NCBI RefSeq assembly: GCF_003339525.1 | Contig: NZ_CP031124.1 | Location: 682,001-746,000 of the forward strand | Origin: Ephemeroptericola cinctiostellae | GTDB taxonomy: Bacteria > Pseudomonadota > Gammaproteobacteria > Burkholderiales > Burkholderiaceae | Direction: 5' to 3' | Length of the DNA stretch: 64,000 bases | In this document: one piece after another, positions 41,421-51,896 of the stretch | Layout of the letters: each line of letters starts with the position of its first letter | Position numbering within the stretch: position 1 is the stretch's first letter | Made by a program: the position numbers and the translations under genes | The notes under the pieces: generated by a model | What the model saw: the letters and a program-made list of their open reading frames with translations, nothing else | Told to the model about the DNA's origin: nothing | The model's database searches: none

Positions 41421-43331
41421 CTACTGTTGGATGAGCCACATTTGTTGTAATCCAGCGAGTGTCACATGAAGGGCATCGGATAAAACCGTGCCGCTTATTG
41501 TGTCTTGCGCGTGACGCATGTGGACAGGCAGTTCAATCGTTTGAGGGGTTTCTGAGAAGTTGGTCAACAGGACGAAGCGATTGCCACGGGAAATCTTTAA
41601 AACATGTACATTACCTGCCCATTTGAAATCAGTGTGCTCACCTTCAGCCACGACGGCGCTCAACTGTTTGCGTGCATGAATCAATGCCTGTAAACCTCGA
41701 TACACTTGGGCGGCTGCGCTGTTGCCGCTTTGTGCTTCGATAAAGCGGGCAGTGTCGTGGCGTGGGCGATGAACCCAACGGCTGTCATTCGCTTGGTGAG
41801 GGTCATTTTCGTATGTGTAATCGTTGAGCGTGGCCATCTCATCGCCGAGATAAATCAACGGTATCCCTTCACAGGCAAGAATGATGCCGTGCATGAGCAA
41901 AATGCGGGCAATGGCTTCTTGGGTCAACTCAGTGTCACCCAAGGCCGATTCAAGGCCGCACAATGAAGCGGTTGTGCCTGAAATGCGCATGTCTTTGGTG
42001 ATTGGGTTGTAGTTAAATGGCACGCCACGGGCAAAGCTGCCTTCAAATTGCCCTGTGTAAAATTGATTTAAAAACTGGCGGTGGTCAAAAGGTTGAATGC
42101 CCAAGTCAATTGCATCCTCATCTGCAAACGACCAGCCAATGTCATCGTGTACACGGATGTAGTTGACCCATGCGCAATGTGGCGGTAAATCAAAGCGTTT
42201 GCTCATGGCGTATTGCAGCATGCGCACGTCTCGAGTCGCCAGTGCCTCCCAGAGCAAAGCCATGAAAGTTGGGTTGTAGGACAATTGAGACTCATCGACA
42301 TCAATGTACTTGATGATGTCATCGGGGTGCACAATGGCTTCAGATTTGAATGTCAGCGCGGGTGCTGCGATCTTGGCGGCGGCATTGAGAACGCGCACCA
42401 GCTGATGGGCTTGTGGCAAGTTTTCACATGGGGTACCGAGCTGTTTCCAAATAAAAGCGACCGCATCCAAACGCAACACTTCAACACCTTGGTTGGCCAG
42501 AAACAACATTTCTCCGAGCATCGCATTGAGCACAGCGGGGTTGGTGTAGTTTAAATCCCACTGAAAATGATTGAATGTTGTCCACACCCAACGTTGCAAG
42601 GTTTCATTCCAAAGGAAGTTGCCTGGCGCTTGTTCGGGGAAAATTTCACGTAAATTGAGCTCATATTGATCGGGGAGGTCGCGGTTTTCAAACATCCAAA
42701 AGAAATCCTGATACTCTTTTTCGCCAGCCAGAGCCCGTTTTGCCCAATCGTGCTCATCTGATGTGTGGTTTAGAATGTAATCCAAACACACGCTGATGCC
42801 ATCGGCGCGCAGCTCAGCGGTCAATTGTGCCAATTCGCTCATTGTGCCCAAATCGGCACGCACACGGCGAAAGTCACTGACTGCGTAACCGCCATCGCTG
42901 TTGTTTTCAGGACAAGTGAACAGCGGCATGAGGTGTAAATAAGTCACACCCAGTTGTTTGAGGGCGGGAAGTTTGGCGCGCAAGCCTTTTAAATTGCCTG
43001 CATATAAATCCACATAACCCACTGCACCAACCATGTGATTCGATGAAAAGTAATCGACATGTTGCTCGCGCGTTTGATCAAGCTGAATCAGGTCATCTGG
43101 TCGAGCTTTGGCTGCCATAAACACCGTTTGCAACAGTTCCAGTAGGTGAAAAAACATGTCACTGCGATGGTGGTATAGCGCATTAAACTGCTCATATAGG
43201 GCTGGGAAATGCGCATGCAATCGAGATTCCAGTGCGCTCCCTGCGGTTGGCCATAAATGCGGCAAATAACGCTCAAGATGTTCATAAGTGGGCTGGATGT
43301 GGTCGGGCAGTGCGGGCAGGGTTGTTTTCAT
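41421..43331 (-). CDS. ams: Amylosucrase (GH13)
   Basis: 636 residues, the same length as the Neisseria polysaccharea enzyme. The (beta/alpha)8 residues are nucleophile D289 (VLRLDAVA), acid/base E331 (FKSEAIVH) and D396 (RVHDDIGW), each three positions from the Neisseria numbering of 286, 328 and 393. The helical N-domain (1-90) is typical. It uses sucrose to extend alpha-1,4-glucan, releasing fructose. It is divergent from glgP, so sucrose-driven glucan synthesis and glycogen turnover share a control region. Confidence 0.92.
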   Translation of the reverse strand: MKTTLPALPDHIQPTYEHLERYLPHLWPTAGSALESRLHAHFPALYEQFNALYHHRSDMFFHLLELLQTVFMAAKARPDDLIQLDQTREQHVDYFSSNHMVGAVGYVDLYAGNLKGLRAKLPALKQLGVTYLHLMPLFTCPENNSDGGYAVSDFRRVRADLGTMSELAQLTAELRADGISVCLDYILNHTSDEHDWAKRALAGEKEYQDFFWMFENRDLPDQYELNLREIFPEQAPGNFLWNETLQRWVWTTFNHFQWDLNYTNPAVLNAMLGEMLFLANQGVEVLRLDAVAFIWKQLGTPCENLPQAHQLVRVLNAAAKIAAPALTFKSEAIVHPDDIIKYIDVDESQLSYNPTFMALLWEALATRDVRMLQYAMSKRFDLPPHCAWVNYIRVHDDIGWSFADEDAIDLGIQPFDHRQFLNQFYTGQFEGSFARGVPFNYNPITKDMRISGTTASLCGLESALGDTELTQEAIARILLMHGIILACEGIPLIYLGDEMATLNDYTYENDPHQANDSRWVHRPRHDTARFIEAQSGNSAAAQVYRGLQALIHARKQLSAVVAEGEHTDFKWAGNVHVLKISRGNRFVLLTNFSETPQTIELPVHMRHAQDTISGTVLSDALHVTLAGLQQMWLIQQ

Positions 43332-43638
43332 GAGCGTGTAAATAAAAACAGTTAATATTAATAATAAACATCATTTTTTTGGTTTAAATGACGGCTTATC
43401 TGTGGTGTTGTATTTCTGCTTGGAGACGGATTTATGATCGCCTTATGACGCATGTTACATCAAAACCACTGATTTTTAGAGGCTTTTTTAAAAAATGAGC
43501 ATGTGGGTGATTGAAGTTCAAAGGAAGTGAAGCCAGTGACCCGTGTAAGCTTTGTAAGTTAGCAGAAAGTTTTGTGGCATTACGAGAATAACCGCGCTAC
43601 AATGGAAAAAATATTTTAACAGCAACAGAGGGTAAACG
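43332..43638. other. Divergent promoter region of ams and glgP
   Basis: Non-coding. TACAAT at 43598-43603 is a plausible -10 for glgP, with TTGTGG or TGGCAT upstream at imperfect spacing. GAGGG precedes the glgP ATG. Nothing else is recognised. Confidence 0.5.
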
Positions 43639-46146
43639 ATGACAGAACACACCATCGCTGCGGGTGCTTACGCCCCAGAAGCAAACGCGAACGCGCATTT
43701 GGAAGATTTGACGCCAGAAGGACGCGTCAATGATCCAGTGCATCTCAAAACCGAAATTTTAGCCAAATTGGCTTATTCGGTTGGTAAAGACCCCATTTCA
43801 GCCAACAGCAATGACTGGTTGACCGCCACCATCCTTGTTGTACGCGATCACATTGTTGATCGTTGGATGGCCACCACACGTGACAACTACCGCGCTGAGA
43901 AAAAGCGTGTGTATTATCTTTCGCTTGAGTTTCTCATTGGTCGCTTGATGCGCGATGCCATGAACAATTTGGATTTGACCAGTGGCATCAAGGAGGCTTT
44001 GGCTGAGTTGAACGTCGACATTGACTTCATTCGTGAGCTTGAGCCCGATGCGGCCTTAGGCAATGGTGGTTTGGGTCGTTTGGCGGCTTGCTTTATGGAG
44101 TCTATGGCCACCGTTGGTGTGCCTGCATATGGTTATGGCATTCGTTACGATCACGGTTTGTTTCGCCAGGCGATTGAAGATGGCGCCCAAATGGAATACC
44201 CTGAAGAATGGCTGTCTTTCGGTAACCCATGGGAATTCCAGCGCAAAGAATCATCGTATTCGATCGGTTTTGGCGGCACAGTTGAGGTCACCAAAGACTG
44301 GGATGGTGCAACCACATCCACTTGGAAGCCTGCTGAAAATGTGATGGCGATTGCGTATGACACACCCGTTGTGGGCTGGCGTGGTGAAAAAGTCAATACG
44401 TTGCGCTTGTGGCGCGCACGTTCAACGGTGCCGATCAAGTTGGATTTATTCAACAGCGGCGATCACTTGGGGGCTTTGTCTGAAAGTAACCGTGCAGAAA
44501 GTATTTCGCGCGTGTTGTATCCAGCGGATTCGAGTTCGTCGGGTCAAGAGCTGCGTTTGCGCCAAGAATTTTTCTTCACTTCGGCCTCTGTTCAGGATAT
44601 TTTGCGCCGCCATTTGCAGCAATACAATACGCTCGATAATTTGGCCGATAAAGTTTCAATGCAATTGAACGACACCCATCCTGCTTTGGCTGTTGCTGAG
44701 TTGATGCGTGTGTTGGTCGACCATCACAACATGAAGTGGGATGAAGCTTGGGCGATCACCAATGGCGTGATTTCTTATACCAACCACACCTTGTTGCCTG
44801 AAGCCCTTGAAACATGGCCTGTTAACTTGATCGAACGCATGTTGCCGCGCCACATGCAGATCATTTATGCCATCAATGCACGTTTGCTGGAGCATGTGAA
44901 AGCGGCAGGCATGGATGACGGCACAATCTCTGCGGTCTCTTTGATCGGCGAGCAAGGCAGCCGTCACGTGCGCATGGGCAACCTTGCGTTCGTCGGTGCG
45001 CATAAGGTCAATGGTGTCGCAGGGTTGCATTCTTATTTAATGAAACAAACGGTGTTCAAGGAATTGCACAGTGTGTTTCCTGATCGCATCACCAATAAAA
45101 CCAATGGCGTGACACCTCGTCGCTGGTTGATGGAGGCCAATCCAGCCTTGACGGCTTTGTTGCGTGAAACCATTGGTGATGGCTTTATGGATGACACCGA
45201 AAAGCTGAAAGACTTGATTCCATTCGCGCAAGACCCTGTTTTCCGCGCCAAATTTGCAGAGGTGAAGCAGTCGAACAAAGCCCGCTTGGCACAATTGATT
45301 CACGATCGAGTGGGGGTTAAAGTCGACCCGACGGCCATGTTTGATGTGCAAGTGAAACGCATCCATGAGTACAAACGTCAGTTGCTCAACATCCTTGAAA
45401 CCATTGCCTTGTATAACGAAATTCGCGCCAACCCGCATAAAAACTGGGTGCCGCGCGTGAAAGTGTTTGCGGGCAAGGCCGCTGCGAGCTATTGGCAAGC
45501 CAAATCAATCATCCATTTGATTAATGATGTCGGCAGTGTCGTTAACAACGATCCATCGGTGCGTGACCTGCTCAAAGTGGTCTTCATTCCGAATTACAAT
45601 GTGTCGGCTGCTGAAATCATCATGCCTGGAGCCGATTTGTCAGAACAAATTTCGACCGCTGGCTTGGAGGCGTCGGGCACAGGCAACATGAAGTTTGGTT
45701 TGAATGGCGCATTGACGATTGGTACGCTGGATGGTGCGAACGTCGAAATGTTGGAGCACGTAGGTGCGGCCAACATCAAAATTTTTGGCATGACGGCACA
45801 AGAAGTTGAAGCTTTGCGCATCAAAGGTTACAGTTCACGTGAAGTGATTGAGGCCACACCTGCTTTGAAAGAAGTGCTTGAAGGCATCGCGGGCGGCACG
45901 TTCTCGCCAAATGATCAGCATCGCTATCAAGGTCTGGTGGACATGATGTGGAATTCGGACCATTTCTTGGTGGCCGCCGATTTCCAAGCCTATTGGAATG
46001 CACAGCGTGAGATGGATGTGTTGTGGCACAATCAAGACGCGTGGCAAACACAGGCCATCTTGAATACGGCAAACATGGGCTGGTTCTCTTCAGATCGCAC
46101 CATCCGTGAGTATGCGGAAGAAATTTGGAATGTGCCGACCAATTGA
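43639..46146 (+). CDS. glgP: Glycogen phosphorylase
   Basis: 835 residues. The pyridoxal-phosphate lysine lies in GTGNMKFGLNGALTIGTLDG, the GT35 signature. LGNGGLGRLAACF and VQVKRIHEYKRQ are also present. It releases glucose-1-phosphate from glycogen ends, the same metabolite that GlgC consumes and Pgm interconverts. The N-terminal 30 residues are a little longer than usual. Confidence 0.96.
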   Translation: MTEHTIAAGAYAPEANANAHLEDLTPEGRVNDPVHLKTEILAKLAYSVGKDPISANSNDWLTATILVVRDHIVDRWMATTRDNYRAEKKRVYYLSLEFLIGRLMRDAMNNLDLTSGIKEALAELNVDIDFIRELEPDAALGNGGLGRLAACFMESMATVGVPAYGYGIRYDHGLFRQAIEDGAQMEYPEEWLSFGNPWEFQRKESSYSIGFGGTVEVTKDWDGATTSTWKPAENVMAIAYDTPVVGWRGEKVNTLRLWRARSTVPIKLDLFNSGDHLGALSESNRAESISRVLYPADSSSSGQELRLRQEFFFTSASVQDILRRHLQQYNTLDNLADKVSMQLNDTHPALAVAELMRVLVDHHNMKWDEAWAITNGVISYTNHTLLPEALETWPVNLIERMLPRHMQIIYAINARLLEHVKAAGMDDGTISAVSLIGEQGSRHVRMGNLAFVGAHKVNGVAGLHSYLMKQTVFKELHSVFPDRITNKTNGVTPRRWLMEANPALTALLRETIGDGFMDDTEKLKDLIPFAQDPVFRAKFAEVKQSNKARLAQLIHDRVGVKVDPTAMFDVQVKRIHEYKRQLLNILETIALYNEIRANPHKNWVPRVKVFAGKAAASYWQAKSIIHLINDVGSVVNNDPSVRDLLKVVFIPNYNVSAAEIIMPGADLSEQISTAGLEASGTGNMKFGLNGALTIGTLDGANVEMLEHVGAANIKIFGMTAQEVEALRIKGYSSREVIEATPALKEVLEGIAGGTFSPNDQHRYQGLVDMMWNSDHFLVAADFQAYWNAQREMDVLWHNQDAWQTQAILNTANMGWFSSDRTIREYAEEIWNVPTN

Positions 46147-46373
46147 GTCCACGCAAGTCAAAAAGGGGGTGTTGATGGTTTTTTGCAGATGTCCGGAAAA
46201 ACCGTCAACACAGCAATAAATAAATACAAACAAATCATGGGGGAAGTGGCTTTTGACTTGTTTCACCGTTCTCAATGAACATTCAGCAATACGCACATGG
46301 CACTCGACCGAGTGCTGTGTGTCATGCATTTGATTTAACACGTTGTACTCCATTCACCAGAAAAAGTGATGCG

Positions 46374-46403
46374 CTTTTTTTGACATAATTATTAGAGACA
46401 TAT
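46374..46403 (+). promoter_or_regulatory. Leader element of glgB, shared with glgC
   Basis: C(T)7GACATAATTATTAGAGACATA lies just before the ATG; it is nearly the same as 48708-48738 upstream of glgC, differing by two substitutions and one inserted base in the shared part. GAGA supplies the ribosome-binding site. Confidence 0.6.
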
Positions 46404-48629
46404 ATGACAACTGAAATCACACACGACGCATTGCTTGCGCTGACTTCCCCGGCGTCATCGGATGTCGAAGCCATTGTTGTTGGGCAGCACAACAATGTAT
46501 TTGATGTCCTTGGCCTTCATCAAGTTGATGGGGGCTGGGCCGTACGCCTTTTTGCGCCATCGGCTGAGCGTGTCACCGTTGAAACTTTATCGGGAGTGTT
46601 GCTTGCGAATTTAGTCCGCGTTCATGACGCGGGCTTTTTTGTGGGCTTTATTCCTGCGAACAAGTTACCTGAGCGCACCGCTTTGATCGCTGAGGCGCAT
46701 CAAGGGGGGCATTCTTGGCGGTGGGTCGATCCCTATACTTTTGGCCCTGTGTTGGGGCCGATTGACGATTATTATTTTTCTGCGGGCACGCATTTAAAAT
46801 TGTTTGATAAATTCGGTGCGCATCCCATGATGTTCGAGAGCGTGACGGGTGTGCATTTTGCCGTGTGGGCACCCAATGCATCTCGTGTGGCGGTGGTGGG
46901 TGAGTTCAATGATTGGGACGGTCGCCGTCACATCATGCGCCGTAGAACCGACAGTGGTGTTTGGGAAATTTTTATTCCTGACTTGCCTGTGGGCACGGTG
47001 TACAAATACGAGCTGTATGACGGCCAAGGTCAGGTTTTGCCTTTGAAGGCCGATCCTTTTGCACAGGCTTCTGAGCTGCGTCCGTCCAACGGTTCGAAAG
47101 TGGTCTCTACTTGGGATTTTCAATGGCATGATGCCGATTATCTGGATGCTCGAGCACAGGGTGATGCCCGTCAAAAACCCATGAGCATTTATGAAGTGCA
47201 TTTGGGTTCATGGCAACGTGCCGATGATGGTGGATTTCTGAGCTACGATGATTTGATTGCTCGTCTGATCCCCTATGTGCAAGAGCTGGGTTACACGCAC
47301 ATTGAGGTGTTGCCGATCACGGAACATCCGTTGGACGCATCGTGGGGTTATCAACCGACGGGTTTGTTCTCACCCACAGCGCGTTTTGGTGCGCCTGAAG
47401 GTTTTGCTCATTTTGTCGATGCTGCGCACCAAGCGGGTATTGGTGTGATTTTGGATTGGGTGCCTGCACATTTTCCAACCGATGCACACGGCCTGGCGTA
47501 TTTCGATGGTACGGCATTGTACGAGCATGAAGACAAGCGCAAGGGGTTTCACCCTGATTGGAATACGGCCATTTTTAATTTTGGTCGCACCGAAGTGTCT
47601 GAGTTTTTGATGAACAATGCATTGTTTTGGTTGGATCGTTATCATTTGGATGGTTTGCGTGTGGATGCTGTGGCATCAATGCTGTACTTGGATTATTCAC
47701 GCAAAGAAGGGGAGTGGATTCCAAATGAGTATGGCGGTCGGGAAAACTTGGAGGCGATTTCGTTTTTGCAACGCACCAACAGTGCGGTGTACGCCGCACA
47801 TGCGGGTGTGGTGACGATTGCCGAAGAGTCCACTTCTTTCCCTGGGGTGTCTCATCCTGTGGACGCGGGCGGCTTGGGCTTTGGTTTTAAGTGGAACATG
47901 GGTTTCATGCATGACACACTGAGCTATTTCAAACAAGAGCCGATTCACCGCCAATACCACCACAATGAGCTGACGTTTGGTGTGATGTATGCTTTTGCAG
48001 AAAATTTCGTCTTGCCATTGTCACATGATGAAGTGGTGCATGGTAAAGGCACGCTGTTGACCAAAATGGCGGGGGACGATTGGCAAAAATTTGCCAACCT
48101 GCGTGCGTATTATGCCTTCATGTGGGGTTATCCTGGCAAAAAACTGTTGTTCATGGGGCAAGAGTTTGCGCAGCGTTCAGAATGGAACGAAAACATAGGT
48201 TTAGATTGGCATTTGTTGGGCTATGATACCCACAAAGGGGTGCAAAACTTGGTGCGTGATTTGAATCATTTGTACCGCACCGTGCCAGCCTTGTATGAGA
48301 AAGATTGCGAAGGCGGCGGCTTCGAGTGGTTGATTGTGGATGATCGTGAGCAGTCGGTGTTTGCATGGGTGCGTCGTGGTCTGGACGGCAGCAAACCTGT
48401 GGTGGTGGTGAGCAATCTCACACCCGTGCCGCGTTTAGGCTATCGTGTGCCGATGCCTGTTGCTGGGCGTTGGATTGAGTGCATGAATTCGGATGCGCAG
48501 GTGTATGGTGGCAGTGGCATGGGTAATTTGGGAGAGGCTTTTGCACATGCGCAAGAAGGTGCACAGTTTCCTGCGGTGGTTGAGTTGACTTTGCCACCGT
48601 TATCGACATTGATGTTTGTGTTGGCGTGA
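46404..48629 (+). CDS. glgB: 1,4-alpha-glucan branching enzyme
   Basis: 741 residues, in the range of the GH13_9 enzymes with both N1 and N2 domains. Catalytic motifs are the nucleophile in LRVDAVASM, the acid/base in IAEEST and the stabiliser in LSHDEVVH. The CBM48 domain with AVWAPNASRVAVVGEFNDW is at about 150-180. It makes the alpha-1,6 branches of glycogen. Followed by glgC after 109 bp. Confidence 0.96.
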   Translation: MTTEITHDALLALTSPASSDVEAIVVGQHNNVFDVLGLHQVDGGWAVRLFAPSAERVTVETLSGVLLANLVRVHDAGFFVGFIPANKLPERTALIAEAHQGGHSWRWVDPYTFGPVLGPIDDYYFSAGTHLKLFDKFGAHPMMFESVTGVHFAVWAPNASRVAVVGEFNDWDGRRHIMRRRTDSGVWEIFIPDLPVGTVYKYELYDGQGQVLPLKADPFAQASELRPSNGSKVVSTWDFQWHDADYLDARAQGDARQKPMSIYEVHLGSWQRADDGGFLSYDDLIARLIPYVQELGYTHIEVLPITEHPLDASWGYQPTGLFSPTARFGAPEGFAHFVDAAHQAGIGVILDWVPAHFPTDAHGLAYFDGTALYEHEDKRKGFHPDWNTAIFNFGRTEVSEFLMNNALFWLDRYHLDGLRVDAVASMLYLDYSRKEGEWIPNEYGGRENLEAISFLQRTNSAVYAAHAGVVTIAEESTSFPGVSHPVDAGGLGFGFKWNMGFMHDTLSYFKQEPIHRQYHHNELTFGVMYAFAENFVLPLSHDEVVHGKGTLLTKMAGDDWQKFANLRAYYAFMWGYPGKKLLFMGQEFAQRSEWNENIGLDWHLLGYDTHKGVQNLVRDLNHLYRTVPALYEKDCEGGGFEWLIVDDREQSVFAWVRRGLDGSKPVVVVSNLTPVPRLGYRVPMPVAGRWIECMNSDAQVYGGSGMGNLGEAFAHAQEGAQFPAVVELTLPPLSTLMFVLA

Positions 48630-48707
48630 TTTTAACCGTGTAATCCCCCTCTCATCGTGCTTCGTTGTGGTGGAGGGTTAACTAAAACCAAAAAAAGTCG
48701 GGTTAAA

Positions 48708-48738
48708 CTTTTTTTGATATATTATTGGAGACATAAAA
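48708..48738 (+). promoter_or_regulatory. Leader element of glgC, shared with glgB
   Basis: C(T)7GATATATTATTGGAGACATA ends a few bases before the ATG and matches 46374-46403 upstream of glgB. Confidence 0.6.
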
Positions 48739-50004
48739 ATGAGTTCAAACAACCAAAACCGCCGTCTTGCCCGTGATGCAATGGCTTTCGTTCTTGCTGG
48801 GGGGCGTGGCTCTCGCTTGATGGAGCTGACGGATCGCCGTGCAAAGCCAGCCGTATTTTTTGGTGGCAAAACCCGCATCATCGACTTTGCTTTGTCCAAT
48901 GCGCTCAATTCTGGCATTCGCCGCATTGGTGTCGCCACACAGTACAAAGCACACAGCTTGATCCGCCATTTGACTCGGGGTTGGAATTTTTTACGTCCTG
49001 AACGCAATGAGAGTTTTGATATTTTGCCCGCCAGTCAGCGCGTGTCTGAGGATTCTTGGTATACGGGTACGGCGGATGCGGTGTTCCAAAACATTGACAT
49101 CATCGAAACTTACAACACCAAATACATTGTTGTGCTCGCAGGTGATCATATTTACAAAATGGATTATGAAATCATGATCCAGCAGCACGTGGATTCCAAT
49201 GCGGACATCACACTGGGCTGTTTGGAAGTGCCTCGCATGGAGGCTGTGGCATTTGGCGTGATGCATGTGGATGATCAAGACACCATCATCAATTTCGTTG
49301 AAAAACCAGCCGATCCCCCGTGCGTGCCGGGCAGCCCTGATGTGGCACTCGCATCAATGGGCATTTATGTGTTTGATACCGATTTTTTGATTCAAGCGTT
49401 AAAAGAGGACGCCGCAGACCCAAGCTCAGACCATGATTTCGGTAAAAACATCGTGCCCAATATTGTCAAACATGGTAAAGCGGTTGCCCATCGCTTCTCT
49501 GCATCTTGTGTGCGCTCTGATCACGAGGCAGAACATTACTGGCGTGATGTCGGTACTGTCGATGCGTATTGGGATGCCAATATTGATCTAACCGATGTCG
49601 TTCCCGCTTTGGATTTATACGACCATGACTGGCCGATTTGGACGCACAGTGAAATCACTGCGCCGGCAAAATTTGTGCACAATGAAGACGGCCGCCGTGG
49701 CATGGCAATTGGCTCATTGGTGTCGGGCGATTGCATTGTGTCAGGTGCGAGCGTGAATAAATCATTGTTGTTCACGGGCGTAAAAGCACACTCATTTTCA
49801 AGTGTGGATGGAGCGGTGATTCTGCCTTACGCTTCAGTTGGTCGTTCTGCACGTTTGACCAATGTGGTGATTGATCGCAGTGTGATTATCCCTGAAGGCT
49901 TGGTGATTGGCGAAGACCCTGTGTTGGATGCACAACGCTTCCGTCGCACAGAAAAAGGCATTTGCTTGGTGACACAGCCCATGATTGATGCTTTAAAATT
50001 ATAA
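48739..50004 (+). CDS. glgC: Glucose-1-phosphate adenylyltransferase
   Basis: 421 residues, typical. The N-terminal nucleotidyltransferase domain has [25 protein letters not shown] and later [12 protein letters not shown]. The C-terminal half has the beta-helix repeats ([13 protein letters not shown]). It makes ADP-glucose for GlgA and is the usual point of allosteric control of glycogen synthesis. Confidence 0.96.
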   Translation: MSSNNQNRRLARDAMAFVLAGGRGSRLMELTDRRAKPAVFFGGKTRIIDFALSNALNSGIRRIGVATQYKAHSLIRHLTRGWNFLRPERNESFDILPASQRVSEDSWYTGTADAVFQNIDIIETYNTKYIVVLAGDHIYKMDYEIMIQQHVDSNADITLGCLEVPRMEAVAFGVMHVDDQDTIINFVEKPADPPCVPGSPDVALASMGIYVFDTDFLIQALKEDAADPSSDHDFGKNIVPNIVKHGKAVAHRFSASCVRSDHEAEHYWRDVGTVDAYWDANIDLTDVVPALDLYDHDWPIWTHSEITAPAKFVHNEDGRRGMAIGSLVSGDCIVSGASVNKSLLFTGVKAHSFSSVDGAVILPYASVGRSARLTNVVIDRSVIIPEGLVIGEDPVLDAQRFRRTEKGICLVTQPMIDALKL

Positions 50005-50190
50005 TCATCTGACCGCGCATCGAAGTCATGCGAGTTGTCGGTGTGCGGTGATGAGGTTGTAGGTGTGTTTCAAATGATGCCCCATATACCTCCATGGGTG
50101 TCCAAGGGCATTGGCATTCTTGCATTTAAAATGATCGTTTGTTATCGATCGGTTTTTTTTACCGTGTTTCATTGTTTATAAAGTCCTGTC

Positions 50191-51876
50191 ATGATGGTTA
50201 AAACGAAAACAGCTGATTCTATCGCCACTTCTGAAGTTGCTGATGTGGTGAAAGTCACGGCCAAGGCGGCCGCAAAGCCAAAAGCCAAGCCCAAAGCCAA
50301 GGCGAAGGTAAGTGTGGCTGCGGTTGATGGGTCGGCCAGCACCACAAGCGCTGGTGTCAGTCCGCCAAAAGTCAAAGCGGCAAAGGCATCCACACGTGCT
50401 AAATCTAAGCCTTTTCACATCCTTGCGGTGGCCTCTGAAATGTACCCCTTCATTAAAACGGGTGGGTTGGCGGATGTGGTCGGTGCTTTGCCTTTTGCCT
50501 TGGGTGAGTTGTCTACGACCAAAGCATCGATTGTATTGACCACGCTGATTCCTGGTTACCCTGTCGTGATGGGGGCGTTGAGTGATGCGGGTGAGTCGGA
50601 TATGGTATTGGCGTTGCCGAATTATTTTGGTGGTGATGCCCAGATCTTCCGAGCAACGGTCAAAGGCGTGGCCTTGTTGGTGTTGGATGCGCCGCATTTG
50701 TTCAACCGCGTGGGTAATCCTTATTCTGACGCATCAGGCATGGATTGGCCTGATAATCCTGTGCGTTTTGCCGCCTTGTCGCTGGCGGCGGCGATGGTCG
50801 GCTGGGGTGAGGTGGAGGGTTACGCGCCCGATGTACTGCATGCGCATGATTGGCAAGCGGCGATGGCACCCGCTTATTTGCATTTTTTAGGACAAGGCAA
50901 ACACCGTCCAAAAACCGTATTGACGGTACACAATCTTGCCTTTCAAGGGCAGTTTCTAGCCAATATATTTCCCAAGCTGGGTTTGCCGCCTGAAGCATTT
51001 GACATCAATGGTGTCGAATATTATGGTGGCGTGGGGTATTTAAAAGCGGGCATTCAATTTTCCGATGCTGTAACGACGGTCAGCCCAACTTACGCACGGG
51101 AAATTTGCACCACGAAAGGTGGTATGGGTTTGGATGGTTTGTTGCGGTTGCGCGGTCATGCGGTGAGTGGCATTGTCAATGGCATCGACATGGCGATTTG
51201 GAATCCAGCAACAGATGCGCAGCTCGCCAGCACCTTTGATGAAAAAACATTGGGTGCGCGCCAGGCGAATAAACATGCGGTGGAAAAACATTTTAATTTG
51301 CCACACAGTGATGCCCCTTTGTTCTGCATTGTCAGCCGATTGACATGGCAAAAAGGCATTGACATCGTCACCGACAGCATTGATGCATTGGTGGCCATGG
51401 GGGCGCGTTTGGTGGTGCTGGGAACGGGAGACCAAGCCCTTGAAGCGGCATTGTATGCTGCTGTGGCCAAATACCCCAGCCACGTGGGTGTGCACATTGG
51501 TTATGATGAGGGCGTGTCGCATTTGATACAAGGCGGGAGCGATGCCATTCTCGTGCCATCGCGTTTTGAGCCTTGTGGATTGACCCAGCTTTATGGTTTG
51601 CGTTATGGCTGCGTTCCCGTGGTATCGACTGTTGGTGGCTTGGCCGACACGGTGATTGATGCCAATGACGCCGCTGTCACTGCTGGTGTGGCGACGGGGG
51701 TTCAGTTTCATCAGGTGACGCGTGAAGGGTTTCAAACCGCGATTGCGCGTACGGTGAGTCTGTATGCTCAGGCTAAAGTGTGGCGAGCCATTCAACACGC
51801 AGGCATGCGATCCGATGTGGCTTGGCGTCGCTCCGCGAAGCAATATGAGGCATTGTATCGGGGCTTGTTGGGATAG
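50191..51876 (+). CDS. glgA: Glycogen synthase with a basic N-terminal extension
   Basis: 561 residues, against about 475-490 for common GlgA. Residues 1-73 form an Ala/Lys/Pro-rich tail (AKAAAKPKAKPKAKAK at 24-39) like a histone H1 or PhaM tail. The GT5 enzyme starts at about 74 with PFHILAVASEMYPFIKTGGLADVVGALP, whose KTGG binds ADP-glucose; the C-domain has VSRLTWQKG and PSRFEPCGLTQLYGLRYG. It elongates glycogen from ADP-glucose. Starting at the internal KPFH region would need a non-ATG codon, so the extension is probably translated. Confidence 0.94.
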   Translation: MMVKTKTADSIATSEVADVVKVTAKAAAKPKAKPKAKAKVSVAAVDGSASTTSAGVSPPKVKAAKASTRAKSKPFHILAVASEMYPFIKTGGLADVVGALPFALGELSTTKASIVLTTLIPGYPVVMGALSDAGESDMVLALPNYFGGDAQIFRATVKGVALLVLDAPHLFNRVGNPYSDASGMDWPDNPVRFAALSLAAAMVGWGEVEGYAPDVLHAHDWQAAMAPAYLHFLGQGKHRPKTVLTVHNLAFQGQFLANIFPKLGLPPEAFDINGVEYYGGVGYLKAGIQFSDAVTTVSPTYAREICTTKGGMGLDGLLRLRGHAVSGIVNGIDMAIWNPATDAQLASTFDEKTLGARQANKHAVEKHFNLPHSDAPLFCIVSRLTWQKGIDIVTDSIDALVAMGARLVVLGTGDQALEAALYAAVAKYPSHVGVHIGYDEGVSHLIQGGSDAILVPSRFEPCGLTQLYGLRYGCVPVVSTVGGLADTVIDANDAAVTAGVATGVQFHQVTREGFQTAIARTVSLYAQAKVWRAIQHAGMRSDVAWRRSAKQYEALYRGLLG

Positions 51877-51896
51877 TTTGTCATAAGGGAGGGGGT

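Noticed and set aside
44656..45498. Antisense frames of 124 to 153 codons inside glgP.
   Set aside because: They are shadows of a strongly conserved gene and have no motif or start signal.
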